Origin: Dipteronia dyeriana
Lineage: Eukaryota; Streptophyta; Magnoliopsida; Sapindales; Sapindaceae
DNA: 64,000 nt
Assembly: GCA_032871835.1 (NCBI GenBank)
Contig: CM065299.1
Coordinates: 79,324,204-79,388,203 of the forward strand
Direction: 5' to 3'
This document shows positions 12,400 to 23,430 of this stretch, piece after piece. The notes under the pieces are model-generated. The model was not told the DNA's origin, searched no databases, and saw only the letters and a program-made list of their open reading frames with translations. The translations under genes and the position numbers were made by a program. Positions within the stretch are counted from its first letter, which is position 1, and each line of letters begins with the position of its first letter.

Positions 12400-13106
12400 T
12401 TCCTTAGCTCTAAGCCCTTTTCCAGTAAAAGGTCTCTTAGTTATCTTACCTTCCAGACAAGACTCGCAGACAGGTAAGGTGCCAACCTTTAACTCACTTA
12501 AATGTCTGCTTTTTACTAGTCTGACTATCCGGTCAAGGTTGATATGACCAATCCTTAGATGCCATAGATACGTGTCATTATCTGGAGAAATATTATGTCG
12601 TTTAGTTTTTGGTTTTTTAACCTTAAACATTTCGGTGTTGAGCAGAGTAGTATGTATTAACGATCTTAACACATACAAATTGTTTTCATTAATTCATGAA
12701 CAAATATTCAGACCATTCTTTCCAATAATAACAGACTTATTATTAAAAATATATATTTTTGTTCTAACAACTTAGAAACAGAAATCAAATTCCTTGTAAA
12801 TCCTGGAATATAAAATATATTGTCTAACAATATATAATTATTACAAAAATGTAATCTAATTACGCCCACTGCTCGTGCCGACACGACACCCCCTGCCCCC
12901 ACACGCATTGAGAAGGTTCGCTCCTTTACCTGTGTCCAAGAATCAGTCTATTGTAAAGAAGAACAAACATGGTTAGTGGCCCTGAATCAACTATCCAGGG
13001 TGAAGAATAATCTTCTACTAAACACGACAAAAGAACAAGTAAATCATATTTACTTTTTTTGGACTTCTTGCTTTGGGCTTTCTTAGGTTTGGGCTTACCC
13101 TTCGCT
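12400..13106 (-). pseudogene. Copia-A integrase N-terminus, GAG-pre-integrase, protease remnant
   Basis: Resumption of Copia-A after the nested insert. 12405-12678 carries LWHLRIGHINLDR and LPVCESCLEGKITKRPF (zinc-binding GAG-pre-integrase domain and start of integrase). 12708-12908 carries FYIPGFTRNLISVSKL. Near 13020-13106 only a shred of the protease/nucleocapsid segment remains, ending at a deletion junction at about 13106. Compared with Copia-B, roughly 0.5 kb of gag (equivalent to 9600-10125) is gone. Confidence 0.8.
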
Positions 13107-13311
13107 TGTATGCCTCTCGAACTGTTCGTGTGGCATTAGCAGCAAGCGCTGGAGGACATTCCTCCGTAAGCACAAACTTGAGGTCTTTGGCGACCAATAT
13201 TGCATTAATGTTAAGTTTCCACTAAGTGTAGTTATCACCAGTTAATATGTCGTTTACGAGAATTTGAAGTAATGTAGAAGACATTATTGCTGAAATAAAT
13301 AAAACATTCAT
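13107..13311 (-). pseudogene. Copia-A gag N-terminal remnant
   Basis: Homologous to 10125-10318 of Copia-B, starting at the equivalent ATG at 13309-13311. It is joined directly to nucleocapsid sequence by the deletion at about 13106. The capsid core is absent, so no functional Gag can be made. Confidence 0.75.
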
Positions 13312-15056
13312 TCAGTCATTTATTTAAAACAAGTGCGAGTGCTTTGGCATAAATTTAAACATGATGCATGCACATGTTTAACGAACTAGAACTACCCTAA
13401 AACTAGTTACTATACCACGACAATCCACATACCACAAAGAAGTGCCGCCTTAGGGTCGGACAAGTCTTTGCATGTTGGACCGAGACATTCTCAATCAAAT
13501 GATATTCTAGAATAACTCTTATTCCATATCATTCAACCATCGTTCATTCAGTCAGGTTTTTAATTAACAAACTTAATCAAAACCTTCGTGAGTGTAACCC
13601 ACCATTTCAGATCTCATGAGCTTAACCCGAGAATTGTTGCCTTAGGGTCGGTCAATCCCGAAATACCCTCAGAAATCCTATCCGTTAGGAAGTCAACCTT
13701 GGTATTGATCTTTGTGGAAACCTTCCTTAGGGAGGATGAAAGCAAAGTCGTCACGAGGCCCCACTTGGATCTCACGGTGTTGAACTAATGATGGAGACCG
13801 CGGGATATATATGTCATATATCTCTCTCTCACTCACTATTTTAAAATTAGGGTTTTCTATTAACCGTTAATGCACCTAGATTCTACAGGATTAAACGACT
13901 AACTTTAATCAAGTTATCTAGCGCATTAACTAATTATAAACAAATTCTAATTAACTAATAAATTATTAATGATTTTTAAAAATTAAAAATCTAATCTATT
14001 AGTGAATAATCTTAGCTTTTGTAAACTATTTACTAAGGTCAGATTATTATGTTAGTGTTTACTAAATTTTAACTATTAAAACTCTAACACTTTATCCGGT
14101 TCATTTATTATTAGGTAAATTAATCATATTAATCCTAATTACAATAAATGTCCCTATTAATCTAACTTATTAAACTCTTTAATAACTAGATTAATATTAA
14201 TGAGAATTACCAAGTTTTCTAACCATTAAAAACTAATCTCATTATTCATAGCCAATTATGTATATTGCCCATTTTAATCACATTAAAAAAACCATAAAAT
14301 ATCAGGTTATGATTCATGTATGACATATCAAATATATTTGTGTAGGCACATCTAATCTAAATGACATACGTATGCATGACAATGCTTTTATCATCACATA
14401 ATATAAAGCATACATGAATTAACCGAATACCGTGGATTATTTAACCTAAAAAATTGGAATCTAAAATTACAAAAAAAAAAATCTCAAGGCATTCCTTGGT
14501 CTTCTTGTAATTTCCGAGTCTTCCAGCCTCTTCAGGTCACTCCGATTCATCTCGTGAATTCGAAACGGAAAATCTGCACGGAACGCACTAGGCAACACTT
14601 GCCAACGGAACCATGCGTGAACAGTGCCGTGTGAACAGTACCCGGTGACCAGTACAATTTAAATTGACTGTATGATGTTTTTATATGTATATATATATTT
14701 TTAATTTACAAAAACATGATTGATCGTTAATTGTACGGTGAACAATGCGATGAACAGTACTGTGAACAGTGTCGGTGAACAGTACCGCCGTCGCGCGTGT
14801 TTACAGTTCTTCGTTTACAGGTTACAATTTTTTTTATTTACAATACAATAATAGTAAAAAAAAACTATAATAATAATAATTATTATTATTATACAACTCA
14901 TAAACCCTAAATCCACAGTACCATAAAAATTTACGATCAACCATGTTTAAATTAAACAATTTAATTATAAACATTCATACAATCATAAAGATGGTGCCTA
15001 CACATTCATACATACAGGGGTATCGAAAACAATTTCATATTCCGAAAAATAAATTG
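13312..15056 (-). other. Untranslated leader of Copia-A
   Basis: Parallel to the Copia-B leader, but with an extra segment of roughly 0.2 kb at 14570-14820. That segment holds seven GTGAACAGT-like motifs and an inverted copy of leader sequence. ATT-repeat stretches lie near 14866-14892. There is no coding sequence I can support. Confidence 0.7.
14617..14783. repeat. Cluster of GTGAACAGT motifs around an inverted leader segment
   Basis: Motifs of the form (C/G/T)GTGAACAGT start near 14617, 14631, 14645 (with GACCAGT), 14739 (with GAACAAT), 14750, 14762 and 14775. Between the third and fourth lies 14653-14736. This segment is the reverse complement of the leader segment found in direct orientation at 11708-11800 of Copia-B, and in diverged form at about 14922-15000 of Copia-A. 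Confidence 0.75.
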
Positions 15057-15068
15057 GCTCTGATACCA
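15057..15068 (-). other. Primer-binding site of Copia-A (initiator Met tRNA)
   Basis: Minus strand TGGTATCAGAGC, two bases from the LTR start TGTTGGAACC at 15071. Identical to the Copia-B site. Confidence 0.9.
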
Positions 15069-15070
15069 AT

Positions 15071-17060
15071 TGTTGGAACCCCATTCACCTGTCACGCAGA
15101 GGAAGTAGGTTTTAAATTTTTTAATACAGATCATAATCTGTATCTAGGACAAATGAACTTAGGATCGTAATTATTTTTCAGAACTAGTACATACAATATG
15201 TAAACACTGGAAATTGTAATCAATATAATCAGAAGAAGAAAATCTTACTAATGTTTGGAGGCTCCTTCACTTTATGATATGCTCTTGTCTGAACCACTCG
15301 ATCTTCCTCGCTATCTCCCGGATCTGGTAACTGCGTGTAGGCGCGTCACGATCTCAGAAACTTAGAAGGGAGGATGTAGAGAAATATTTGATGAAACTCT
15401 TTCTTCTCAATTTGATGTATTAATTTCACACACACATAAATTGAATCTCATATAAAATTTATATCGACATATGTGATTACATCTTTTTTAAAACAATATA
15501 TATCAAATATATATATTATTTCTCACGCAAGATAATAGAGCAAGGATTTGTTTCTATACAATTTACACAAATATATATCTATTATATTTATTTCTTACGC
15601 CTCCACTTGCGCGCATGTATATCAATATATATAATTTTTTTATCTCACGCCTCCCTATGGATTTCACACTTATAAATGTCTTTAAATTGTAATTCCCAGA
15701 GACATGATACACCGCTATCTCTTATATATATATAATTTAATTCCCAGAGACATGATACACCACTGTCTCTTATATATATATATCCTTGTTTTTATTCTAT
15801 ATAAACCCTTATATATGTGTACACATCAATTTACATTCAATGCAATCTCTTGTGTTATAATTGATATATATTAATAATTCATAATTATCATTATAATTAA
15901 ATAATCTAATTATTTAATTAATTTAACTATTAACTTTCATTAATTAAATAATCTCATTATTCAATTAATTCCCGAATATATACGTGTCACTTTTGTAACA
16001 CAATTAATTGGACAACTCAATTAATTTACCGTGACCTTTGTTACCTAAATCGATCGGGTTAGCAAGGGGACCTAATGGACCCACAGTATTTTGAGCTCCA
16101 ATAATCCTCGGAATCATTAATTAAACTCTTTAATTAATATTCCTTGATTATTAACCCCGGTGTTGTTTCACTAAAAACCCGAAGCTGCACTCTCTCAACT
16201 GTAGACGCTTTTACACATACCGATGCAACTCGGTGTCCATCAATATAGCTATTACATATGGTGTGATCCTCCACAATAGTTCATAATTAAAGCTGCGTCC
16301 TAATGTCTGTTGTACCACTCTAATTACATATATCCTTTAAGTACCGTTGATTCTATAATGAACAATAAATCATATTTCCTCACGGAATTAGGATAACGCT
16401 CATATTGTTCAAGCCCTGAATCAACCCTTAAGGGAACTACCATCTACTTCTCACAAGAAGGAGTGGATTCCAATATTGTGTACAAACCTTCTCAGCCACA
16501 AGCCAAACCACAATCCCAACATACGGAGTATATTGATCGGGAACAACATTCGACCTCACCCATGGTATATCAAAGACCACGATCTAACTTGAAGGAGTCG
16601 ATAAGACACCCAGGATTAAGATCACCCACATATAGCCATCATTAGTTGATATATATGAATCTCATCGGTAAACGGATATTGGTGCGAGATTCATATAGAT
16701 CATGGCCCAGTTCTATATGATCACACCATACATGGTGCCTCCATTCCCATATATAATATGAATGATTCAGGATAGAATCACCGTTCAATACGGAATGGAC
16801 CGCAACTATAGATTAACCACAAATAAAGTACCCATCTTTATTTGCTATCTATAGACTCTTTAGATTGCACGTCTCTTACTGTATCCATCCGTATATGACA
16901 CTCATATACACAGTTCGAGATTACATTTGGCAATCTAGGATATTAATATATGCACAAGTTTATAAAATAAATAACATAACAAGAATGAATTGAACTTTTC
17001 TTTTTTATTTATTTCATAAATCCATTTACAAATTACATTTTTAGGGCATAAACCACAACA
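15071..17060 (-). repeat. 5' LTR of Copia-A (1990 bp)
   Basis: Full length, starting TGTTGGAACC and ending CCACAACA. Its partner is 1-1782. It is followed by AATTA, after which the 99-bp array of Gyp-1 resumes in register, so the insertion point is inside a repeat unit. Short open frames inside it are chance. Confidence 0.92.
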
Positions 17061-17330
17061 AATTATGCCCTTACACACAGACCCTTCTTGGGGGTGGTAG
17101 CCCGACCAAGGCATCAGGAGGGCTATCTAGCTATCTCCTGGTCTCGAGATCTGGATGGCAACTATGCTCTTACACCCAGACCCTTCTTGGGGGTGGTAGC
17201 CCGACCAAGGCATCAGGTGGGCTATCTAGCTATTTCTTGGTCTCGAGATCTGGATTTCAACTATGCTCTTACACTCAGATCCTTCTTGGCAGGGGGTAGT
17301 GCCCGGCCAAGGCGTTAGGAGTGGCGATGG
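17061..17330. repeat. Remnant of the 99-bp tandem array of Gyp-1
   Basis: About 2.5 units. The start of the GAYCCTTCTTGG segment recurs at 17080, 17179 and 17278, an exact 99-bp spacing. The same unit forms a longer array in Gyp-2 (29765-30800) and a shorter one in Gyp-3 (42430-42930). Copia-A truncates the left side. Confidence 0.92.
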
Positions 17331-17519
17331 GGCTTCTCTAGCTAACCCCTAGTCTTGGAATGATAATGTCAAATTTTCCACGTAGACCCAAATCATTGTA
17401 GAACATAGTTGAAGATGGAGAAAACAAGAAAACAAGAAAACAGGCTTTATTGATAAAAGGGATGGAGTACATTATTGCCGAAGATTAAAAACTAGGTGGA
17501 GGCAGCCTGCTCATGAGTC

Positions 17520-18865
17520 CTCTGTTCAAGGGTAGAATTTTCTTAAGTGTTCTTCATTCCAAGTATGATCGATAAGTCGGCCATTCATGTCCTCGAGCTT
17601 GTATTCCCCATTACGGATTACCACTTTTACTAGGTATGGCCCTTCCCAGTTGGGCCCTAGTACCCTGTCTGACCTCTTCTTGGTATTCAAAGTTACTTTC
17701 CTGAGAACTAGATCCCCTTCCTTAAAGTTTCAGGCTTTTACCCTCCTGTTAAAATACCTGGTAATTCTGCTATGGTAAACCGCTACTTTCTCAGCTGCTC
17801 GATCCTGCTTTTCTTCCAAGAGATCCAAGCTAGCTCGGAGCTTATCCTCTTTGCTCTCTGGTTCAAAATGTTGGACCCTAAAGAACATCAGTTTGTGCTC
17901 AATGGGAAGAGCTGCTTCAACCCTGAAGGCCAGAGAATAAGGTGTTTCCCAGGTGGCTGTTCTTCTCTTGGTGCGGTAAGCCTAGAGGACCTCGGGAAGC
18001 TCCTCTGCCCATCTGCCCATCTGCCTTTCTTCTGATGCAGCTTTTTCTTTAACAACCTCTTAATGGTTTTATTCGTGGAATCCACCAAACCATTGGTCAT
18101 GGGGTGGGCTACTGAAGCAAATCTAAGGTCTACTTCCAGGCCCTCACAGAAATCCTTAAACCGGGCGTTGTCGAACTGCTTACCGAGGTCGGCTACGATG
18201 ACTAGAGGGGTACTGAATCTGTAAACCACATTGTTCTTAATGAATCTTGTTGTGTCTTCTTCCGATATCTGGGATAGTGGTCAGGCTTCGACCCATCTTG
18301 TGAAATAGTCAATTACCATGATAGCATGCTTGGCTTGACTAGGAGCAGTAGGAAGCGGTCCGATCAAGTCGACTCCCCACATAGCAAAGGGGTATGGTGA
18401 GCTAAAGGATGACAACTATTCTGGCAGGAGGTAACTCAAGTTCGTAGTCTTCTGGCATGCTTCGCAAGATCGTACTAAGTTCTTTGCGTCTTGATGGATT
18501 GTTGGCCAATAGTACCTCATGCGGAGCACTTGGTTTGCTAGAGCCTCTCCTCTAGTGTGGTTCCCGCATTCCCCGGAGTGGACCTCTCTCAATGCTCATT
18601 TGTCATCTTCCGGATGTAAACATCGAAGCAGAGGAAGAGACTTGCCTCTCCTATACAAGTAAACATCTACCAAGCAATACCGGACTGAGAGCCTCTTGAT
18701 TTTCCTAGCTTGGTAGGGCTCTCCAAAAAGTCTCCCTTCTTGAAGATGATCCACTATTGGGTCCATCCAGCATGGCTGCCGATCCAGGGTATAAGTCTCT
18801 TTTACCGCCACTGTGCTGGGTAAGGGAATCACTTGAAGAGGGACCCCTTGGGGTAAGGTCTGGCC
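17520..18865 (-). pseudogene. Gyp-1 integrase (broken)
   Basis: The C-terminal end lies near 17529, with a degraded form of WNEEHLRKFYP. The core at 17888-18229 has IVADLGKQFDN (second Asp region) and NGLVDSTNKTIKRLL, where Gyp-3 has NELVEYTNK; the expected catalytic Glu therefore reads Asp. The zinc-binding N-terminus lies around 18420-18830, including VYLYRRGKSLPLLRCLHPED. Several frame changes occur. Integrase would insert the cDNA copy. Confidence 0.78.
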
Positions 18866-19300
18866 ACCATTTGAAGCTATCTTGGCTAGGATGTCAGACG
18901 GCCGATTCTGTTGTCGAGGTGCCTACTCGATCTTAAATCCTTTAAACTTGCTCTTAAGCTGTTGGACTAGCTTTAGGTAGGCAATCATGTTATCCCCTTT
19001 TGCCTGATAATCCCCAGAAACTTGGTTGACTATGAGCAATGAGTCACTTCAGACCTAAAAGTAATCGACCCCGAGTTCTGCGGCCGCCCTTATCCCGGCA
19101 AAGAGGGCTTCATACTCTACCTCATTGTTAGTGGCTTTGAATTCAAATCTGAAACAGTGGCAGCACTCGGCCCCTTCTGGGTCGATTAAAACTATGCTCG
19201 CTCTTCCTCCAGCTTGCCCGGAGGCTCCATTTGTGTAAACGATCCATGATTTGCAGCCTTCCGGCCAGCTGTCAGATTATGGAGTCTTCTTAGGGACTGT
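18866..19300 (-). pseudogene. Gyp-1 additional RNase H domain, first catalytic Asp lost
   Basis: Plant-type RNase H between the RT-linked RNase H and integrase. It shows WIVYTNGA, ATNNEVEYEALFAG and SDSLLIVNQVSGDY. In Gyp-2 and Gyp-3 the first motif reads YTD or YID. Here codon 19229-19231 reads Asn, so the first active-site Asp is lost, consistent with a G-to-A change. A Gln codon in the IEQ.PRQ motif is also TAG near 18922. The domain would degrade the RNA strand during reverse transcription. Confidence 0.78.
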
Positions 19301-20575
19301 GCTTATCGCTGCGGAGGTCATTTGGCCCGGAGGCATTGAAGAGCCTGGGCTTATACCTTAAATCAAACTGGGTGAGTTCCAGGGCCCATAAGACCAATCT
19401 TCCAGATACGTCTGGCCTCTGTAAAAACTAGCGGAGAGGTTGGTCCGTCACTACCGCCACTGAGTAAGCCTAAAAGTAGAGACGGAGCTTCCTTACTAGG
19501 TCACCAAGGTATAAGCAAGCTTCTCCAAAAGGGTATAGTTCTTCTCGGTATTGGTTAGAGCATGGCTTATGTAGTAGACATGCCGTTGGACCCTATCCCA
19601 GCATTCCTTGACCAAGGCCCCACTTACTGTGGTTTTCGAAAGAGATAAGTAGATTTGAAGCTCTTCTCCAAGGCTTGGCTTAACCAGTAGTGAAGGGCTT
19701 GACAAGTATTTTTTCAAGGCTTGAAAAGCTTGTTCACTCTCCTGGTCCCATTTCATGTTTCTTCCCTGCTTAATGGCTTTGAAGAACGAGAGACACTTAT
19801 CGGTAGATCAAGAAATGAACCTGTTGAGCGCTTCTACCTGTCCGGTAAAGATTTGAACCTGTTTTAGCGACGTGGGGGACTCTAGATCCAGGATTGCCTT
19901 AATATTTTTTGGTTTTTTGCCTCTATGCCTCCCTCGTGGACCAGGAAGCCTAGAAACTTTCCCGCGGTCACCCTAAAAGCGCACTTGGAAGGGTTCAATC
20001 TCATCTGGTTCTCCCTTAAGATCATGAAGGTTCTATGAAGGTTTTCTATATGGCATTCTGAGGTTGATGACTTGGTGATCATGTCATCGATATACACTTC
20101 CATAGACCTTCCAATTTCGGGTTTGAACAGCCGGTTGACTAACTGTTGATACGTAGCTCCTGTATTTTTAAGCCAGAAAGGCATTACCTTGTAGCAATAT
20201 AGACCCTGTTCGGTGATAAAACTGGTCTTTTCCTGTCGGCGGGGTGCATCATAATTTGATTGAACCCTAAAAATGCTTCCATAAAGCTCAGGAGCTTGTT
20301 CCCGGAGGTGGAGTCGACTAGCTGATCAATTTTTGGTAGAGGAAAATTGTCTTTCGAGCATGCCCGATTGAGGTCGGTATAATCGACGCACATGCACCAC
20401 TTTCCATTGGCCTTTGTGACCATAACCACGTTGGCGATCCATTCAGGGTAGCGTGCTTCTCTAATGAAGCCTGCTTGGGTCAATTTACCTACTTCCTTTT
20501 GAACGACAGCATTCCTTTCGGTATTGAAGTGACACCCTTTTTTTGAAGGAATTGAAGGTCGGATTCACTACCAAT
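19301..20575 (-). pseudogene. Gyp-1 reverse transcriptase with degenerate RNase H
   Basis: RT fingers at 20184-20483: FIREARYPEWIANVVMV, WCMCVDYTDLNRACSKD and FPLPKIDQLVDSTSG. The palm at 19882-20184 has MEVYIDDMITKS with YIDD at the active site and LNPSKCAFRVTAGKFLGF. RNase H-like part at 19496-19756: MKWDQESEQAFQALKKYL and HALTNTEKNYTLLEKLAYTLV; it lacks a convincing catalytic set, as is usual where a second RNase H is present. Frame breaks lie at about 20184, 19880 and 19490. Confidence 0.85.
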
Positions 20576-20879
20576 CAGTGAGCGGCCAAAGTCATCGGGA
20601 TTCCAGGCATTCGGTCATGACTCTTGGCAAAAATATCATTGAACTCTTTAAGGAGCCTGATTAGGCCCTTCTTCATCCCCGACTCATGGGTGGCTCCAAC
20701 TTTGATGACTTTCGAGGGGTCGCCCATTCGAATGAGAACCTCTTCTAGCTAATCCACTAGATGGCCGATGGCCCACTCCCTTCTTTGCTCTTTATCATCT
20801 AGCACCATAGGGTCGTCCTCGGGGCAATTTATGGATCCTACATCTTCCAAAGTCAACACTGGTGCTTCCCTGTCCTAAA

Positions 20880-21402
20880 TCGTTGTCACCTAGGCAAATT
20901 GTTTTGCTAGAGCTGTTGGGTTGGCAGACACTGCATAGTATCTTCTAGTTGCCTACTGGTCACCTTGAACTTCCCCTAACTTGTATCCTATTGGAAACTT
21001 TAAGACGTTGTGGTAGATGGATAGAACCCCTTTGAAGGATGATAAAAACTGCCTTCCGAATATTGCATTGTAGGCCGATGGGGTATCTACCACCACGAAG
21101 TCTGTCATGATATTCTGCTGAAGAGGTGTGGCGCTGATGATCACTGGTAGGATTTTTGACCTTACAGGTATGATTGAGTCCTTAGTGAACCCATACAGCG
21201 GGGTGGTGCAACTATTATAACACCACTGTTTCAAGTTAAGTTTTTCCAAGGTGTCTTTAAATAGGACGTCGACGCTGCTGCCTGTGTCGATGAGCACTCG
21301 GTGTACCATACAGTTGGCAATTTGTACCGTTATCACCATCGGATAATCATAAGGTTGTACGGTGTTGTAGACATCTGCCTCGGTGAAAATGATTTGTGAC
21401 AA
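20880..21402 (-). pseudogene. Gyp-1 aspartic protease
   Basis: Open for about 149 codons. MVHRVLIDTGSSVDVLF holds the DTG active site; FVVVDTPSAYNAIFGRQFL is the second conserved strand, with the flap region between. It starts at MSQIIFTEADVYNTVQP, a segment also present in Gyp-3. It would cleave the Gag-Pol polyprotein. One of the better preserved domains of this copy. Confidence 0.85.
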
Positions 21403-21649
21403 TTAGGAGGGGTTGATCGAGCTCTTGTCGACCTTGAGGATACCCCGCCATTCGTCCATACGGGGAACCTTCTTTGCGTGGTTTTTCCTGGAATTATTGG
21501 AGGTGCCAGCCCGAGTAGGTCCTCCGCTGATGGTATGTATTATTTGGATTTGTTGCATCAGATCCGCCTGCTATCCCTTTTTCTTCTCTGCATGCTCGCG
21601 GATCTCGACTTGCACTTCTCTTCCAGTTTGAATGTTATCCCTGACTTGC

Positions 21650-22895
21650 TATAAGAATTCTACCAGACATCCTCTTCTTATCAAAGCCTCGATATGATTT
21701 CACAAGTTGTAGCATTCTGACGTGTTGTGCCCCACATCTTCATGAAAGTCACACTACTTATAACGATTTCTCTTATCAACAAGGCTTCCATGGGTGCGGG
21801 CTTCTGCAGCAACCCCTTGTCCCGAATGGCGAGATAGACTGTTTCGCGGGATATATTTAATTGGGTATAATAATCGTACCCACTCTCAACTCGAGCTATT
21901 GGGGCCACTGTCCTGAGAGGAGGTGAAGCTCGTGGAGAAGTTCATTTTGCTGGATATCTTTCCGATCTGGGTTGAGAAACGTTAAAACGATACGTCGATT
22001 TATTGGGAGGTTTGTTCTGGCTTTTTTGAGCTTGCTCAGGTTTCGAAGATTCCTTCTTCTGTCGATTTACGGCTTTCATGTCGTCGTGTTCCATTTTGAC
22101 CTTAAGTTGTTCATCTACCTCAATTTGCTCCAGAGCCTGATCATAGGCTTCTTGGTAGGTTTCTGGAGGTCTCTTGGCAAAAGACCGGAAAAGCTTTCCT
22201 GCCCACAAGTTCCTTCTGAAGTTGGTGAGGGTTTCTTTCTTGGTGAAGACCCCCATCTGGATAACTTCCTTGTGGAAACACTCGACATAAGCCCGGAGGG
22301 TTTCCCTTCTCTCTTGGATCACGTACTGTAAATGGATTGGGTCTTTCAATCGGGGCTTAACTCTCTAGAACTGTGAGTAGAAATCGGTAGACAGCTTCGT
22401 GAAGGAATTCACACTGCCAACAGGTAGCTTTCTAAACCAGGTCTTAGTGTAATTCGTCAGCGTAGTTGGGAACATTCGACACATAGCGGCCCTGGTCGTG
22501 TTCTGGACCTCCATCTGTTGCATGAAACTCTCCAAGTGGCTTAATGGATCCTAAGTCCCGGAGAACCTGTCATTTGACATTTTGAATTTTGGCGGGAGCT
22601 CTGCCTCTCGGATCCTTCTGGTGAAAAAAGCGTTCATTTCACTTAGAGGGTCTTTCTTGTCCTCATTGTACTTCTCTTTCTTTATCTGTTGGACCTTTTT
22701 CTGAAGTTTAGCCAACTGATCTCTCAAGCACTTGCTCTTGGGTTTCCTTGAGGTGATCTCGGTCTCCTCATTGTCAGACCCCTCTGACGAGCTGGAGACC
22801 TCTACCCGACTTTTTCTTCGGAAAGGGTCTATCAAGGGGCTTTGCTGACTTTCTTCCTCCCTAGCTAGAGAAGTCGTTGGGTGAAGAAACTCCCC
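21650..22895 (-). pseudogene. Gyp-1 gag
   Basis: The retrotransposon-gag domain is spread over 21942-22349 (RRETLRAYVECFHKEVIQM, FAKRPPETYQEAYDQALEQI) and 22551-22835 (DPLSEMNAFFTRRIREAELPPKFKM). The nucleocapsid near 21680-21780 is out of frame; Gyp-2 shows there a CX2HX4HX4C motif. Gag packages the RNA. Breaks near 22350-22550 and after 21940 prevent a full protein. Confidence 0.8.
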
Positions 22896-22901
22896 CCGCT
22901 C

Positions 22902-23410
22902 CTAGGGTTGAACGTTTGCCGCGGACTTGACTTGCCTGGGTTTGTTGCATGGCAGCACTTCGGGAACTGGGGGCATGAGCCCCAGCCTATCCCGGATCGA
23001 GGGTTGGAGTCCTATCTTATTACAGGCTGGCTTCGGAGGGGTAGGTTCTAAGCGATGGAAGGCGGGTTGCCTAGTCCTGGGCCTGCTTGGTTCCCCTCGA
23101 CTGCATTGGTTTACCTGCTGGATAGTAATGCCCTCAGCCAGCAGTCGAAGGCTGAAGTTTTCCATGAAGGTTGTCGCTTATTGGTAAAGCTCGATCTGGC
23201 CTCCCATAGGAGGATCCAAAGCCCATACAGAGGCCGGCTGGTCTGGGTCCTGGCCACGAAGCCTGGATTTTCTCTCTTTCTTTGGGACTTTTGGTATCGA
23301 TGCAGCTGAAGCTTGTCCTGATGCGCCTAGTTGTCTTTCGGAGGAACGAAGCCTAATGACTCCTGTAAAATAACAAACTTGTGAATGTAAAGATGGTGGT
23401 GTGAGATTTC
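22902..23410 (-). other. Gyp-1 gag N-terminus and leader
   Basis: A short open piece at 22902-23165 (ENFSLRLLAEGITIQQVNQC) continues the gag start region, matching RLRLLVEGITVQQANLC in Gyp-3. The remainder to the PBS has no readable product beyond a frame (23178-23414) with a conserved RLRSSERQ-like opening shared with Gyp-2 and Gyp-3. Confidence 0.6.
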
Positions 23411-23425
23411 CCACAGACGACTCCA
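23408..23425 (-). other. Degraded primer-binding site of Gyp-1
   Basis: Minus strand TGGAGTCGTCTGTGGG, five bases from the LTR edge. Gyp-2 has TGGCGCCGTTTGTGGG and Gyp-3 TGGCGCCGTATATGGG at this place, so two bases of the invariant TGGCGCC core have changed here. Confidence 0.75.
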
Positions 23426-23430
23426 GAAAG

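Larger units (their letters stand above)
1..17060 (-). mobile_element. Copia-A: Ty1/copia LTR retrotransposon, interrupted, left end cut by window
   Basis: Full span of the outer copia element, transcribed on the minus strand: 3' LTR at 1-1782, PPT, RNase H, RT, integrase, then Copia-B (4305-12399), then the rest of integrase, protease, gag, a long leader, PBS and the 5' LTR at 15071-17060. The domain order protease-integrase-RT-RNase H is diagnostic of copia. The right LTR is followed by AATTA and then the 99-bp repeat of Gyp-1, so the element lies inside that array. The left flank and left end are outside the window, so the TSD cannot be confirmed. LTRs near 2 kb with an initiator-Met PBS recall the Angela/Tork group, but that lineage call is an inference. 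Confidence 0.9.

Noticed and set aside
12301..12678. Fusion frame crossing the Copia-B LTR into Copia-A integrase
   Set aside because: The 5' part of the frame is LTR sequence and the reading is an accident of the insertion boundary.
21972..22331. Plus-strand frame of 119 codons over Gyp-1 gag
   Set aside because: Complement of the conserved gag segment, which is recognised on the minus strand.
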